A DNA stretch of 60,270 nt from Aquimarina litoralis (GCF_019295435.1 NZ_WEKL01000054.1:1-60270), one strand, 5' to 3'. Positions 1 through 9,720 are shown, counted from the stretch's first letter. The notes: generated from the sequence alone by a model not told the origin. Made by a program: numbers and translations.

Positions 1-1342
<1,342 letters not shown>

Positions 1343-2014
1343 TTAATTTAATTTTTTAATTAAATCTTCCATATGTAGCTTGTAACCTTTTAAAAGTTTA
1401 AACAATTCTTTTCCAACAATAAACATATTATAAGAATAGTCAACTTTTTTTGCAATCGGTATTTCTGTAATTTCAGAAAGCCTTATTTTCAAAACAAAAT
1501 TTTGATCATCTATAGTTTTATCACTGCTAAAATTGATATGTTCTTTTGAAAAATGTATAAAACCACTAGTATTCTCATATAACAATCTAAATCCTGGAAA
1601 TAATTTGTCCAACTTATTAGATAGATAAAAGTCAGTCATCTTATTACCTTCAGCATCTTCGATGTTTTTTAAATATTCACCATTTATGATTCTATCATAT
1701 AAAGAAGCACGATCCTTAACTAAACTTAGTGCATATAATCTAATACAATTATCGCATTGTAATCTTATTAAATTTGTTGCTGTTATCCAATTATTAGTTG
1801 ATGTCAACGAAATAAATCCTCTGTTAAGCTCAATCGCACGATGTATTATTGAGAAAACATAATGACTAGAAGTACTTAAGACGTTTTTATTTGTTTCATT
1901 ATTAAAAATCTTCAAACCTAAATCATTAAGTTCTTTACTTAATTTCACAATAGACTCATTAATTAAGTTTAAGTCTTGCTCATTTACATTTTTATTTATC
2001 TTTTCCTTATTCAT
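1343..2014 (-). CDS. Conserved-looking protein of unknown function, 223 aa
   Basis: I do not recognise this family. The protein is soluble, helical and Lys/Asn-rich, with no signal peptide or membrane segment. A central stretch (LIRLQCDNCIRLYALSLV near residue 85) and a later GFIHFSKEHINF segment resemble the layout of DUF5677-like proteins, but that is tentative. It lies between the 149-aa gene and rtcB, on the same strand, 33 bases after the former. It could be read from the promoter of the tRNA-like RNA at 2734-2769. A role in the RNA-repair system is suggested only by position. Confidence 0.7.
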   Translation of the reverse strand: MNKEKINKNVNEQDLNLINESIVKLSKELNDLGLKIFNNETNKNVLSTSSHYVFSIIHRAIELNRGFISLTSTNNWITATNLIRLQCDNCIRLYALSLVKDRASLYDRIINGEYLKNIEDAEGNKMTDFYLSNKLDKLFPGFRLLYENTSGFIHFSKEHINFSSDKTIDDQNFVLKIRLSEITEIPIAKKVDYSYNMFIVGKELFKLLKGYKLHMEDLIKKLN

Positions 2015-2047
2015 AGTTTTACTTTCAAAGTTTCACAAAATTTATCT

Positions 2048-2497
2048 CTAATCTTTTCCTCTTTTTATCTCTAATTTCGGATTATGTTTTCTACACCAAA
2101 TACTTTTTGTTTGAGGATGTGTCTTTTGTAAATCATCCACCAACAGGATGTTACATTGCATTTGGTTATGAGCTATTTTTCCTAATGATAATGGGATCGT
2201 ATTTGGGAAGCTAGTTAAAGCAATTTTAGCTTCTGTTAAATTACAGTTTTTTAAACCTTTTCTTTTCATTTGATTGAATAGCTTTTTGGAAAAAAACTGG
2301 ATCATGTTCTCAAACTCCTTATCAGCAGGTAAGATGGTTTTGTTGATAAGGTCAATTTCAACTTCATATTCATTTTTCTTCAACAATAAGCTATATAATT
2401 TTCCAATACCCCAATAACCTTCCACATCATTATTACGACTAATGAATGATTGTAAAACTCCATTAGCGATGTTTTTAAATTCTTTTCTTTTCACCAT
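2048..2497 (-). CDS. Unknown small protein (149 aa) next to tRNA-like RNA
   Basis: No family recognised. The protein is basic and soluble: MVKRKEFKNIANGVLQSF at the N-terminus, a helical middle, and a basic C-terminal segment with single Cys and His residues (SIWCRKHNPKLEIKRGK). Its ATG is only 15 bases after the 3' acceptor strand of the tRNA-like RNA (2513-2715), inside a short palindrome (ACCATATTATGGT). The RNA may therefore be the processed leader of this message. Downstream are the 223-aa gene and rtcB. An RNA-binding role is possible from charge and context but unproven. Confidence 0.7.
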   Translation of the reverse strand: MVKRKEFKNIANGVLQSFISRNNDVEGYWGIGKLYSLLLKKNEYEVEIDLINKTILPADKEFENMIQFFSKKLFNQMKRKGLKNCNLTEAKIALTSFPNTIPLSLGKIAHNQMQCNILLVDDLQKTHPQTKSIWCRKHNPKLEIKRGKD

Positions 2498-2512
2498 AAT
2501 ATGGTATTTTGT

Positions 2513-2715
2513 CTCTCTTCCCAGATTCGAACTGAGACTTTCGCCTTGGCGAACAGATTGGCTCTAAATGCGCTTCCCTATTTTACATCCTGTGTATTTC
2601 GGTGCTTCTGCAAAACCTATTCATTAGCGGGCACGCCACTAACAACATCATCCAATCACTCCACGGTTACGTAAAAGGTCTTTTTCCGCAGCACTTCCTT
2701 TTATGCTAAAGAGAG
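2513..2715 (-). ncRNA. tRNA-like RNA split at the anticodon by about 130 nt
   Basis: Minus strand. The 5' acceptor strand CTCTCTT (2715-2709) pairs perfectly with AAGAGAG (2519-2513). After it come TA and a 3-bp D stem GCA/TGC with a GG-containing loop. GCGGA can pair with a later TTCGC as an anticodon stem. The T arm is CTCAG-TTCGAAT-CTGGG (2536-2520), preceded by a self-complementary TTCGCC/GGCGAA like a long class-II variable arm. Roughly 130 nt with their own hairpins (for example TTAG...CTAA near 2634-2645) occupy the anticodon loop. There is no encoded CCA. It is not tmRNA: it is too short and has no recognisable tag. A conserved operator starts 36 bases upstream. It could be a tRNA decoy, an intron-bearing tRNA for RtcB, or a sensor leader. 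Confidence 0.6.
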
Positions 2716-2733
2716 TTTTGATTTATAACAAGG

Positions 2734-2769
2734 CAAAGATGAAGTTGTATTACGCAGTGATTTTGCGTA
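2734..2769 (-). promoter_or_regulatory. Operator/promoter of the tRNA-like RNA, copy 2 of 4
   Basis: Minus strand: TACGCA (2769-2764), 7 bases, TGCGTA (2756-2751), exactly 13 bases, TTTGC (2737-2733). It is a perfect palindrome with ATTACGCA/TGCGTAAT ends. It lies between the stop of the 818-aa gene (2778) and the first base of the tRNA-like RNA (2715), a suitable distance for its promoter. A TATAAAT string follows about 6 bases after TTTG. Confidence 0.78.
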
Positions 2770-2777
2770 ATGAAATT

Positions 2778-5234
2778 TTATTGTGATTTTAAATAAAAAC
2801 TACATAAAGTTTTCAATCGAAGGATCAATTCCTGATGTATAAATTCGCCTTTTTTATTTTGCTGCTGTAGATAATTTCTGAACCCTTCCTTTTGAATTTG
2901 TTCGTTGGCATCTATAAAATCATCACTATTCTTTAGTAATACTCGAATACAACTATGTAAATCATTTGTGACTAGCAATCCAACACGATCCGCAGATATT
3001 TCCATAATTCTAGAGGTTGCCAACAGTTCACTTTCTTTAGATGATGAGGTAAACTTATCTGTGATTTTTTCACCATATGAAACTGCTGTCTGTCCTTTTT
3101 CGACCACATTGGTTATTTTATCTACGCCTGTTAGTAGATTCGTGTATTTAGAAATATTAATAAATTTTCCAGCAATATTCCCTACAGAACTAAGAATTGG
3201 TAATGCAACTAATAAAACGCCTGCCAGATCCATACTTTTACTTTTTGCACCTCTCCATACATCTTTAGATGTAATACGTGTATGTTCAAAAAGAATATGT
3301 GTTAACTCTAATGCCAAGTTAAATTTTAATTCTTGTGGAGTAAAATAGTGGGCAGTATTAGCTTGCAGATGATCTTTTCCTAAAATAATAAAGCTAGGGG
3401 TTCCTTCTACACCAATAATACCTTTTGCATAGTCTCCGTTTCCGATATAACATTCTAAGGATGGAATCTGCAATTGTTTCATCAGATCTTTCAATATCGT
3501 GTGGGCTACAGGAAAGTTATTGGCGTCTAATTTCTCTGAAAACTGAATGACTTGCCCATAATCTGGAGGATTTACCTGCGCAATAAGGTTATTAAAAGAA
3601 TCCATAAAACTCTGTGCATTCTTAAAACAATCAGGAACTACTTTCTTAAATAAAGTTTCTTTGTCATATATGGTACTTGGAGCATTTTGTTCCACGCTGT
3701 TTTCTGCTGTCATACATCCTTCTTCTATAAAAAGGGATAGGATGGTATTGGCTTTTTCAGTACAAATCCCAGCTGCAACCAACTGTGTTAATCGATCTAA
3801 TACTAAAGGCTGTAATTGTGCTAGTGCTAATAACTCTTTCGCATTTGATACATTTTCTCTGGTTTTGATAAATGATAAATCATCTAATAACTGAATCCGA
3901 AGTGGGTTACAATCTTCGCCATCTAGAATATTTGTATTGGTATCGGAGATTAGTTCCAAAATACTGTCATCAGGAAGATGTTCTAATACAAATTCATAAA
4001 AAGGGATGGCTTTTTGGTATTGCTTGGTTTCCTTTAGGAAATTCAAATGTTTTATACGATACTCCAAAATTTCTTTAGGAGGTTTTTTCTGGTTAGCAAT
4101 TCCAGCCAAGGCAGCATCATAAAAAACGGCTAAGTGTTTCAGTTTGTAATGCTCCTTATCGGCCACTAACAATTCTAAAAACAAGTATTGTTCTTTTGCT
4201 TCGATTTTCCATTCGGATAGAATTTGATACAACCATAAGCCAAAATCCTCTTGCTCATATAACTGCTCCATAAAATCTTCTGAAACTAAAAGACTTTTGG
4301 CGCATTGTTTTTTAGAAAACTGAAATAGAAGTTGTGATTTTACATTGCTTTTGGGTTGATCCGTCTGATTACCTACTGATTCATATAACTTTTTGATGTA
4401 GTTAAGATGCGTTTCTTTGGTATTATATTTTGAGAAAACAATATCTGCATACTTTTCGATCTGATCAGAATGATTAGAATCCTTATAGAGAGGATATAGC
4501 ATTGCGAAAAGCATGTCATTAAATAATTCGGTATCAAAGGAAATACGTTCATTAGATATGGTGTCTTTTCCTGTTTTTTCTTTTAATTGCAGTGGTTGTG
4601 AAGAAATATCTTGTATACTGATTTCTTGTCCTCGGATTCCGATGATTAATTTTCTTTGAGATGTAATGGCAAAATGATAATTCATCTTTTCAGAAACCTC
4701 AAACAGTTCGCTTTTTAAATTTGTAATGCCCAAATAAGCGAGATATTTTTCATTCTCTTTTAGCTGTGCTAATACGTAATTTTTTTCTTCAGAAGATGTA
4801 TCTGCAATAAATTCCATTTTATTGGTACGATGCGCCAAGAAAAAACCATCGTCTAGTGTAGTATTACAATAGTCACGCAACGTATCTACCAATTTATCTC
4901 TTTTTTGATAGAGATTGATATCGGTAATGGTTTGTTCATTGGTATCTGTATGTACTATGATTTGTTGTGCTTGAATACGTAATGAAGTGTGTTCTTTCCA
5001 GATCTCATAATAGTCGTACTGCTTTTTCTTGTTTTTAGAGCTTTCAGTAATATTAGTTTGGATGCTGATTCGATCCTTCTCGAAATTTATTAAAGTTTCT
5101 TTTCTATTTTTCTCAAAAAAGGAATCAATCAGTTCTTTCAGTTCTTGTGCATCCTGATCTTCATTACACCAGATTCGGTAAGGTTCTATAACTACTGGTT
5201 TTTCTTCTTTTTTTCCCTTAAAAAAATTACGCAT
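2778..5234 (-). CDS. Large protein with degenerate M48-type C-terminal domain
   Basis: 818 aa. The N-terminal 250 residues are charged and not recognised; the middle (about 330-500) is helical and repeat-like. The C-terminal 200 residues look like an M48-type metalloprotease: LALELTHILFEH near residue 645, where HExxH has lost its first His (LELTH), a hydrophobic segment LAGVLLVALPILSSV, and MEISADRVGLLVTND matching the M48 ExxxD motif. It is probably catalytically impaired, or the family uses different ligands. Its promoter lacks the TACGCA operator, so it may only be a neighbour of the rtcB group. The function is not known to me. Confidence 0.75.
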   Translation of the reverse strand: MRNFFKGKKEEKPVVIEPYRIWCNEDQDAQELKELIDSFFEKNRKETLINFEKDRISIQTNITESSKNKKKQYDYYEIWKEHTSLRIQAQQIIVHTDTNEQTITDINLYQKRDKLVDTLRDYCNTTLDDGFFLAHRTNKMEFIADTSSEEKNYVLAQLKENEKYLAYLGITNLKSELFEVSEKMNYHFAITSQRKLIIGIRGQEISIQDISSQPLQLKEKTGKDTISNERISFDTELFNDMLFAMLYPLYKDSNHSDQIEKYADIVFSKYNTKETHLNYIKKLYESVGNQTDQPKSNVKSQLLFQFSKKQCAKSLLVSEDFMEQLYEQEDFGLWLYQILSEWKIEAKEQYLFLELLVADKEHYKLKHLAVFYDAALAGIANQKKPPKEILEYRIKHLNFLKETKQYQKAIPFYEFVLEHLPDDSILELISDTNTNILDGEDCNPLRIQLLDDLSFIKTRENVSNAKELLALAQLQPLVLDRLTQLVAAGICTEKANTILSLFIEEGCMTAENSVEQNAPSTIYDKETLFKKVVPDCFKNAQSFMDSFNNLIAQVNPPDYGQVIQFSEKLDANNFPVAHTILKDLMKQLQIPSLECYIGNGDYAKGIIGVEGTPSFIILGKDHLQANTAHYFTPQELKFNLALELTHILFEHTRITSKDVWRGAKSKSMDLAGVLLVALPILSSVGNIAGKFINISKYTNLLTGVDKITNVVEKGQTAVSYGEKITDKFTSSSKESELLATSRIMEISADRVGLLVTNDLHSCIRVLLKNSDDFIDANEQIQKEGFRNYLQQQNKKGEFIHQELILRLKTLCSFYLKSQ

Positions 5235-5375
5235 TACAATCTATTTTCCTTATTTGTGTCTAAAATAGGAAGTTTTGTAAGTAAAGTAGTTATAAAGATT
5301 CGAATATTTTTTATGTGAATTATTCCCTTAGTTCTGTGTTTGGAATATTGATCTTTTTGATAGGGTTTAGAAGCG

Positions 5376-6527
5376 TTAGTTTTTAGAAGTTTGTCTTGTC
5401 ATCCAGATGTTTTGTTTTGGACCAATGGTTGTGGTGCGTTTAGCAACATCTTTAATTTCCTGATAACGTATCCAGAAGGTGAGGATGACTCCAATTCCGA
5501 TGCAGCCAATACCTAATAAAATAATACGATAAGGATCTCCTACAAGCGATGGATTTAGCATGATACCCATGATCATTACTGTTGATAAAGGAAATGATAT
5601 AGCCAATACATTGATGGCTAATCCATTGCGAAATGTTTTTTTGCCGTCAAGCTCTTCTTTTTCCTTTTCACTAATACTGGCGATATGTGCATATGGCCAA
5701 AAACTACATGCGCTTAATGTAAAGGATACCAACCATAAGATTTCTTCTCGTATAGTAATTCCCATTACACCAACGATTCCAGCAGAAATTAATAAAACGA
5801 TTCCAGCGCGTAGTATCAAAACAGATACTATCTTAATGAATTGATCTTTACGAATTTTTACAGATAATCCAATGAAAATCATCACAAGAGGAGTCATTAG
5901 CAAACTTAATTTCTGTAATACATCTTGAGCTATATTTGGTAAATTCTGAAAAGAAAAACCAAATGATAACAATCCGATAGCTACTAATATTAATACAGTT
6001 ACCGGTTCAGAAAGTAAGGTAGTGATCAGAGATTTTAGTTTTCCACTTTGTTTTTCACCAGTGTTACTTGATATTTTCATAAACCAATGTACAGCTACAC
6101 AATATAGAATGATGAGTACAAATATTTTGTTACCTAGATCTGCCATAGCTGCTTTGGCGAGATACGTTGGTCCTAATATTTCTGCAATAAAAGGAAAACA
6201 TGATAATCCTGGAGCCAACGAAGGTAGTAGTAACCGTAACGTTCTATATTCTGGAGTATTTTTTTTGAAACCTACCATGGGTAATACAAAAGGGAAAATC
6301 CAAAATAGGAGACCATTTATTACTAAAGCTAGGAAGGGAAGCGTTAACAAACTTGGATCAACGTCTACTCCCATTAGTGCTATGAAGATAGTAGCAGGAA
6401 GCGCAAGGTTTAGAATTATTTTTTTCAATCCTTGCGTTTCTGCTTTGGATGTGAATTTACGTTTTAACAAAAATCCAATTAGTATAAAAACCCCAAATAC
6501 AATGGTTTTCTGAATGGTGGTTTCCAT
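5376..6527 (-). CDS. AEC-family (auxin efflux carrier-like) permease
   Basis: 383 aa with about ten hydrophobic segments and a short cytoplasmic loop near residue 155. The layout METTIQKTIVFGVFILIGFLLKR followed by a GLKKIILNLALPATIF segment fits the AEC/membrane transport family, which exports small organic acids or metabolites. It starts 4 bases before the stop of the aminotransferase at 6532, so the two are co-transcribed and the substrate may be an amino-acid-derived compound. The substrate cannot be read from the sequence. Confidence 0.8.
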   Translation of the reverse strand: METTIQKTIVFGVFILIGFLLKRKFTSKAETQGLKKIILNLALPATIFIALMGVDVDPSLLTLPFLALVINGLLFWIFPFVLPMVGFKKNTPEYRTLRLLLPSLAPGLSCFPFIAEILGPTYLAKAAMADLGNKIFVLIILYCVAVHWFMKISSNTGEKQSGKLKSLITTLLSEPVTVLILVAIGLLSFGFSFQNLPNIAQDVLQKLSLLMTPLVMIFIGLSVKIRKDQFIKIVSVLILRAGIVLLISAGIVGVMGITIREEILWLVSFTLSACSFWPYAHIASISEKEKEELDGKKTFRNGLAINVLAISFPLSTVMIMGIMLNPSLVGDPYRIILLGIGCIGIGVILTFWIRYQEIKDVAKRTTTIGPKQNIWMTRQTSKN

Positions 6528-6531
6528 ATGA

Positions 6532-7728
6532 TTATGCTAAGATTTGGGAGATTGTTTTTGTGAAAATTTTCATTTCTTCCATAGTGCCGATACTTACTCT
6601 ACACCAATTTTGATCCCAAAATCGAAATGCTCTAGCAACTACTTTTTCAGCATATATTTTTTCCAAAAATTCATTCCCATCTAGTTGGATAGGAAACATT
6701 AAAAAATTTGTTTGAGAAGGCATGCATTCAATCCCCATATTTTTGAGGAAATTGGTCGTGTAGGTTCTTCCTTCTGCTATTTTTTGTTTGCAGGAATCTA
6801 GGAACTCAATATCATCCATACTTGCACTTGCTGCAGCAATGGTTGGTCCCGAAATACCCATTCCACCTCTGGTAATTTTCTGTATTTGCTCTAACAAAGG
6901 TTCTGACGCCATCATATATCCGATTCGTAATCCAGCCATTCCATGAATTTTAGAAAATGTTCTGGCAACCATAACATTTTTACCTTCAGCAACAAGCGAT
7001 ACCATACTGTTTTCATGACCCGCATCACTAAGTTCAATATAGGCTTCATCCACAAAAACAGGTATTCTTTCTGATACTCTTGAGCAGAAATCTTTTAGTT
7101 TTTTAGCATCAGTAATGGTAGCGGTTGGATTGTTGGGATTTGTGATGTATACTAGTTTTGTTTGCTCATCGATTGCCGCTTCCATTGCATCCAGATCATG
7201 CTGATAATCTTTAGTTAGTTTAATTGATTTCCAGTTTCCACCACATGCTTTTGCGACATGTACTAAAGACATATAGCTTGGATCTGCACTAACTACATTT
7301 CCGCCTTCTTCTTTAAATAATACTAAAGCAGTTTTTTCTAGAAGATCAGATGATCCTGGTCCCATCATAATTTGGCTGGGCTTTACCTGTTCTCTAGTAG
7401 CAATTTTTTCCACAAGCTGATATAAAGCTTTCCAAGAATAGTGATTTCCGTCAAAAACACGTTCTTGAAAAGCTTTTGCAGCTTTTTTCGAAGGCCCATA
7501 AGGGTTTTCGTTCCAAATTAAGCGCGCTTTTACCGTGCTTAAATCTGGGAGTTCTGGAGGCGTAAACTCATCAAAGACGGAATTTTGGTATAAAAACTTT
7601 TGGTTATGTCCTTGTGCTTTTATTACCGTTTCTGCCCAAATATCAGAAGGAACAAGAGCTAAAGACCCTAAAGTTAATATTCCTTTTTTTAACCATTCAC
7701 GTCTGTTGATTTGTGTGTTTGTCATCAC
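6532..7728 (-). CDS. Tat-signal PLP aminotransferase, HisC-like class I/II
   Basis: 398 aa. The N-terminus has a twin-arginine signal (NRREWLKKGILTLGSLAL), so the enzyme is probably exported folded. Fold-type I aminotransferase motifs follow: WNENPYGPSKKA, GPGSSDLLEKTAL, TNPNNPTATI, VDEAYIEL, and the PLP lysine in ARTFSKIHGMAGLRIGY. The nearest relatives are histidinol-phosphate aminotransferases, but no his genes are nearby and the Tat signal suggests another role. It is the first gene of an operon with the AEC permease. The true substrate is unknown. Confidence 0.85.
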   Translation of the reverse strand: MMTNTQINRREWLKKGILTLGSLALVPSDIWAETVIKAQGHNQKFLYQNSVFDEFTPPELPDLSTVKARLIWNENPYGPSKKAAKAFQERVFDGNHYSWKALYQLVEKIATREQVKPSQIMMGPGSSDLLEKTALVLFKEEGGNVVSADPSYMSLVHVAKACGGNWKSIKLTKDYQHDLDAMEAAIDEQTKLVYITNPNNPTATITDAKKLKDFCSRVSERIPVFVDEAYIELSDAGHENSMVSLVAEGKNVMVARTFSKIHGMAGLRIGYMMASEPLLEQIQKITRGGMGISGPTIAAASASMDDIEFLDSCKQKIAEGRTYTTNFLKNMGIECMPSQTNFLMFPIQLDGNEFLEKIYAEKVVARAFRFWDQNWCRVSIGTMEEMKIFTKTISQILA

Positions 7729-7970
7729 GCCTTTTTTATAAAGTTTCGGATTTCAAATTACTAATAACTATGGATAAAACAGGTTTTAAACAACTAAAAA
7801 TCAGATCATTATTTTTAAGGTTTTATAAAAATTAACTTAAATTTTGATGGAGAAATGAATGGGGAATTAGTGCTTAAAAAATTAACCGTAAAAATGACTT
7901 TACTTCAAAAAAATGAAGCTTATTTTACGATATATTCAATTTGTCTAAAAGTCTAAATATTACTTTAATG

Positions 7971-8591
7971 CTATTGTCTTACATAGATTTTTAAGTCATC
8001 ACTTTTTTTCATTGCATACGACAATGATTTATTACTAAAAGATTTTTCGGGTTTATAATTAGAAAGGGAAAGCACATTTGGTAACTTCATATCCCAAGAT
8101 CCAGATTTTTTAGTATCACCAGGAACAATCATTACTACATGACCATATGTTTCTGCAGTATCAATGATTAAAGATAAACCTCCTCTGTTTGTATGTGCTA
8201 ATGCCTGATCGATACTTTCTTGGTTAATAGTACCTAATTGCAACCAATTTTTAGAACGCTCGGCAATAGGTCGGATACTATCGTATATGACGTATCCAAG
8301 TTTTGGATCACTAAACTCAGTAAGATCAAAAGCTTTGGTAATTGTTTTAGTAATGCTATTTCTACAATCATTTCTTTTGGTAGCAGTTTTTTTGCAGATA
8401 ATAAAGTTATCTACTTCCATTGCTAAGTCCAAGCTGGATAGGCTTGTTGTTGTATTTGCAGTATTACTTTCATTTTTTATTTCCTGATCAGGAGTGGAAG
8501 AATTTTTTTCGTCATCGTATTCTTTCTTTTCATTGTTTTTACAAGATAGGATACAAATAATAAATACGAATAGGGGTAAAGTCTTTTTCAT
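7971..8591 (-). CDS. Putative lipoprotein, unknown function
   Basis: 206 aa beginning MKKTLPLFVFIICILSCKN, a lipoprotein signal peptide with the lipobox Cys at residue 17. An acidic, Asn/Ser-rich linker follows to about residue 60. The mature domain has CKKTATKRNDCRNS and a later GGLSLIIDTAETYGHVVMIVPGDT segment, reminiscent of amidase or CHAP-like folds, but I cannot assign a family. It is flanked by about 240 bases on each side with no gene visible. Confidence 0.7.
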   Translation of the reverse strand: MKKTLPLFVFIICILSCKNNEKKEYDDEKNSSTPDQEIKNESNTANTTTSLSSLDLAMEVDNFIICKKTATKRNDCRNSITKTITKAFDLTEFSDPKLGYVIYDSIRPIAERSKNWLQLGTINQESIDQALAHTNRGGLSLIIDTAETYGHVVMIVPGDTKKSGSWDMKLPNVLSLSNYKPEKSFSNKSLSYAMKKSDDLKIYVRQ

Positions 8592-8815
8592 GTTGATTTG
8601 GTTAGTGTTAGGTAAATAGGTTTTCCTATAAATTCCCTCAAAAGATAGTGCCTTTTGTCGAGTAAAACCAGCACTTAGAAGATAAAGATAACTTTTTTTA
8701 TTTTTTTTTTAGGGTTTCTGGAGGTAAGCCTGTTTATGTTAGTAAAAGCTATAAAAAGATAATACCTCAATTCATAATCGACCAGTCAGTCGTCAGTGGA
8801 TGTTTTTTTAATCGA

Positions 8816-8847
8816 GAAAACCAGGCTCAAACCTGGTTTTCTTTTTT
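8816..8847. terminator. Terminator at the end of the rsr RNA array
   Basis: Stem AAAACCAGG/CCTGGTTTT with a 6-base CTCAAA loop. On the plus strand it is followed by CTTTTTT. On the minus strand the stem itself ends in TTTT. It closes the minus-strand rsr/Y-RNA transcription unit and is probably bidirectional. Confidence 0.75.
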
Positions 8848-8856
8848 ATAATAATA

Positions 8857-8938
8857 TTACAGAATGGCGACATCTTTGTAATCCATCTAAATCGATGGGA
8901 TTCGAACCCATATAAACCTATCCAAAAAGCGAAGTAAG
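8857..8938 (-). ncRNA. Array unit 8: tRNA-like, last and degenerate
   Basis: Begins with the conserved 5' strand CTTACTTCG (8938-8930). It contains a perfect T arm ATGGG-TTCGAAT-CCCAT (8913-8897) joined within a few bases to further sequence that can fold back (ATCGATTTAGAT). It ends at a CTGTAA (8862-8857) that can pair with TTAC, though the usual GTGYCG string is only loosely kept. The bidirectional terminator follows. Confidence 0.5.
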
Positions 8939-8945
8939 ATTACAT

Positions 8946-9031
8946 TACGGCACATTCTGATATTCTTTCATAAAAAAAGAGGTAACTAATTGAAAAGTGA
9001 AAATTGTTCAAACTATCTGGTGCGAAGTAAC
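8946..9031 (-). ncRNA. Array unit 7: Y-RNA-like stem without tRNA module
   Basis: 86 nt between the cores at 9023-9047 and 8930-8956. The 5' strand GTTACTTCGCAC pairs with the 3' strand GTGCCGTAA: TTAC/GTAA, a small internal loop, then GCAC/GTGC. The interior has no T arm or D arm, only AT-rich sequence and the ACCTCTTTTTTT pyrimidine run seen in the other units. This is the simplest unit, closest to a bare Ro60-binding RNA. Confidence 0.55.
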
Positions 9032-9037
9032 ACTTTT

Positions 9038-9247
9038 CTACGACACTCTTTACTTTTTGATTTTTAATTTTAAAAACAAGGCAAAAAACGACAAAAGACA
9101 AATACGTGCTCTACCAATTGAGCTACTCTCCCTACTTAATGTTCTCTCGATAATCGAGAGTATATCCTCCTAGATTTACCTAGTAGTTTATTTGTGGAAG
9201 AGACGGGACTCGAACCCGCAACACCGGCATTAAAAGTGCGAAGTAAC
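9038..9247 (-). ncRNA. Array unit 6: permuted tRNA-Lys-like module
   Basis: After GTTACTTCGCACT comes a tRNA 3' half with TTTTAA at the anticodon position (Lys UUU-like) and T arm GCGGG-TTCGAGT-CCCGT. The 3' acceptor strand CTCTTCC (9202-9196) follows, then a linker of about 60 nt with hairpin CTCTCGATTATCGAGAG (9160-9144), then the 5' half: GGGAGAG (9132-9126), pairing 7 of 7 with the 3' strand, and D arm TAGCTCAATTGGTAGAGC. The tRNA is thus circularly permuted, with ends at the anticodon loop. The outer stem TTAC/GTAG plus GCACT/AGTGT joins it to the Ro60-type core. Confidence 0.7.
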
Positions 9248-9253
9248 TTTTGT

Positions 9254-9391
9254 CTACGGCACTTGTTCTATTTTTTTATTTTTTAAAAAGAGGTAATGAT
9301 CAAAAAACGACTATACGGCGTCCTACTATTAGACGACCTCTTGCGAGGGTAGGAGTTGCACCTACATTACCGGAACCTGAATCGAAGTAAC
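9254..9391 (-). ncRNA. Array unit 5: permuted tRNA-Glu-like, GNRA-capped acceptor
   Basis: Order on the minus strand: GTTACTTCG, TTCAGGTTCCGGTAA (3' anticodon/variable region), T arm GTAGG-TGCAACT-CCTAC, then CCTC-GCAA-GAGG (9348-9337), a shortened acceptor stem closed by a GNRA tetraloop. The 5' half follows with TCGTCTAATAGTAGGACGCC, closely resembling the D region of tRNA-Glu. The T loop TGCAACT is atypical. There is no free acceptor end, so it cannot be aminoacylated as a normal tRNA. It ends at the 3' core strand AAGTGCCGTAG. Confidence 0.68.
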
Positions 9392-9397
9392 GTTTTT

Positions 9398-9556
9398 CTA
9401 CGACACTCTTTATAGTAATATGGTATTCTCTTTTTGATAAAGGTAAAAAGCGATTAGTGAATCTTGCTCACCAAAATTGAGCGCAATTCCCCCATGATAT
9501 TTGTTGTGTTTATGGTTTTTTTGTGGAGGAATTCGGAATCGAACCTACGAAGTAAC
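9398..9556 (-). ncRNA. Array unit 4: minimal tRNA elbow mimic
   Basis: The core GTTACTTCG runs directly into a T-loop sequence (AGGTTCGATTCC), so the anticodon 3' half is missing. AATTCCTCC (9533-9525) pairs over 9 positions, one G-U, with GGGGGAATT (9493-9485) as an acceptor-like stem, bridged by a roughly 31-nt A-rich loop. A D-arm-like GCTC-N9-GAGC follows. The 3' strand GAGTGTCGTAG ends the unit. It keeps the D/T elbow and acceptor but not the anticodon arm. Confidence 0.6.
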
Positions 9557-9562
9557 ACTAGT

Positions 9563-9713
9563 CTACGACACTTTATTTTCTAGAGAATATATTTTAAAAA
9601 GTAAGGTAAAAAGCAAAAAGTCTGTTATGTATTGTGCTCTAACCTTTCTGAGCTACCTGCCTAAGCAGAATGGGACTCGAACCCATGACCCCAATAGTTC
9701 GACAACGAAGTAA
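9563..9713 (-). ncRNA. Array unit 3: permuted tRNA-like module
   Basis: TTACTTCG is followed by a 3' half with anticodon stem strand TATTG, GGGTC variable loop and T arm ATGGG-TTCGAGT-CCCAT (9686-9670). The acceptor strands are joined as TCTGC-TTAG-GCAGG (9668-9655). Then come TAGCTCAG and the rest of the D arm, and CAATA, which pairs 5 of 5 with TATTG. All tRNA helices can form although the order of halves is reversed. The 3' core strand AAGTGTCGTAG follows after a CTTTTTGCTTTTTACCTT tract. Confidence 0.7.
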
Positions 9714-9720
9714 AACTTTT

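Noticed and set aside
2660-2690. Resemblance of GCGGAAAAAGACC in the tRNA-like RNA to the 23S A2058 loop
   Set aside because: Only about ten bases agree with an inserted AA; too short to claim.
2513-2715. tmRNA or RNase P RNA
   Set aside because: 203 nt is too short for tmRNA, no tag frame ending in ALAA or CCA is visible, and no RNase P consensus blocks are found.
7729-7970. Possible regulatory RNA between the aminotransferase and lipoprotein genes
   Set aside because: AT-rich, no strong pairing or conserved motif seen.
9501-9713. A 70-aa open frame on the plus strand within the array
   Set aside because: It runs antisense through conserved T-arm and core sequences and has no protein-like features.
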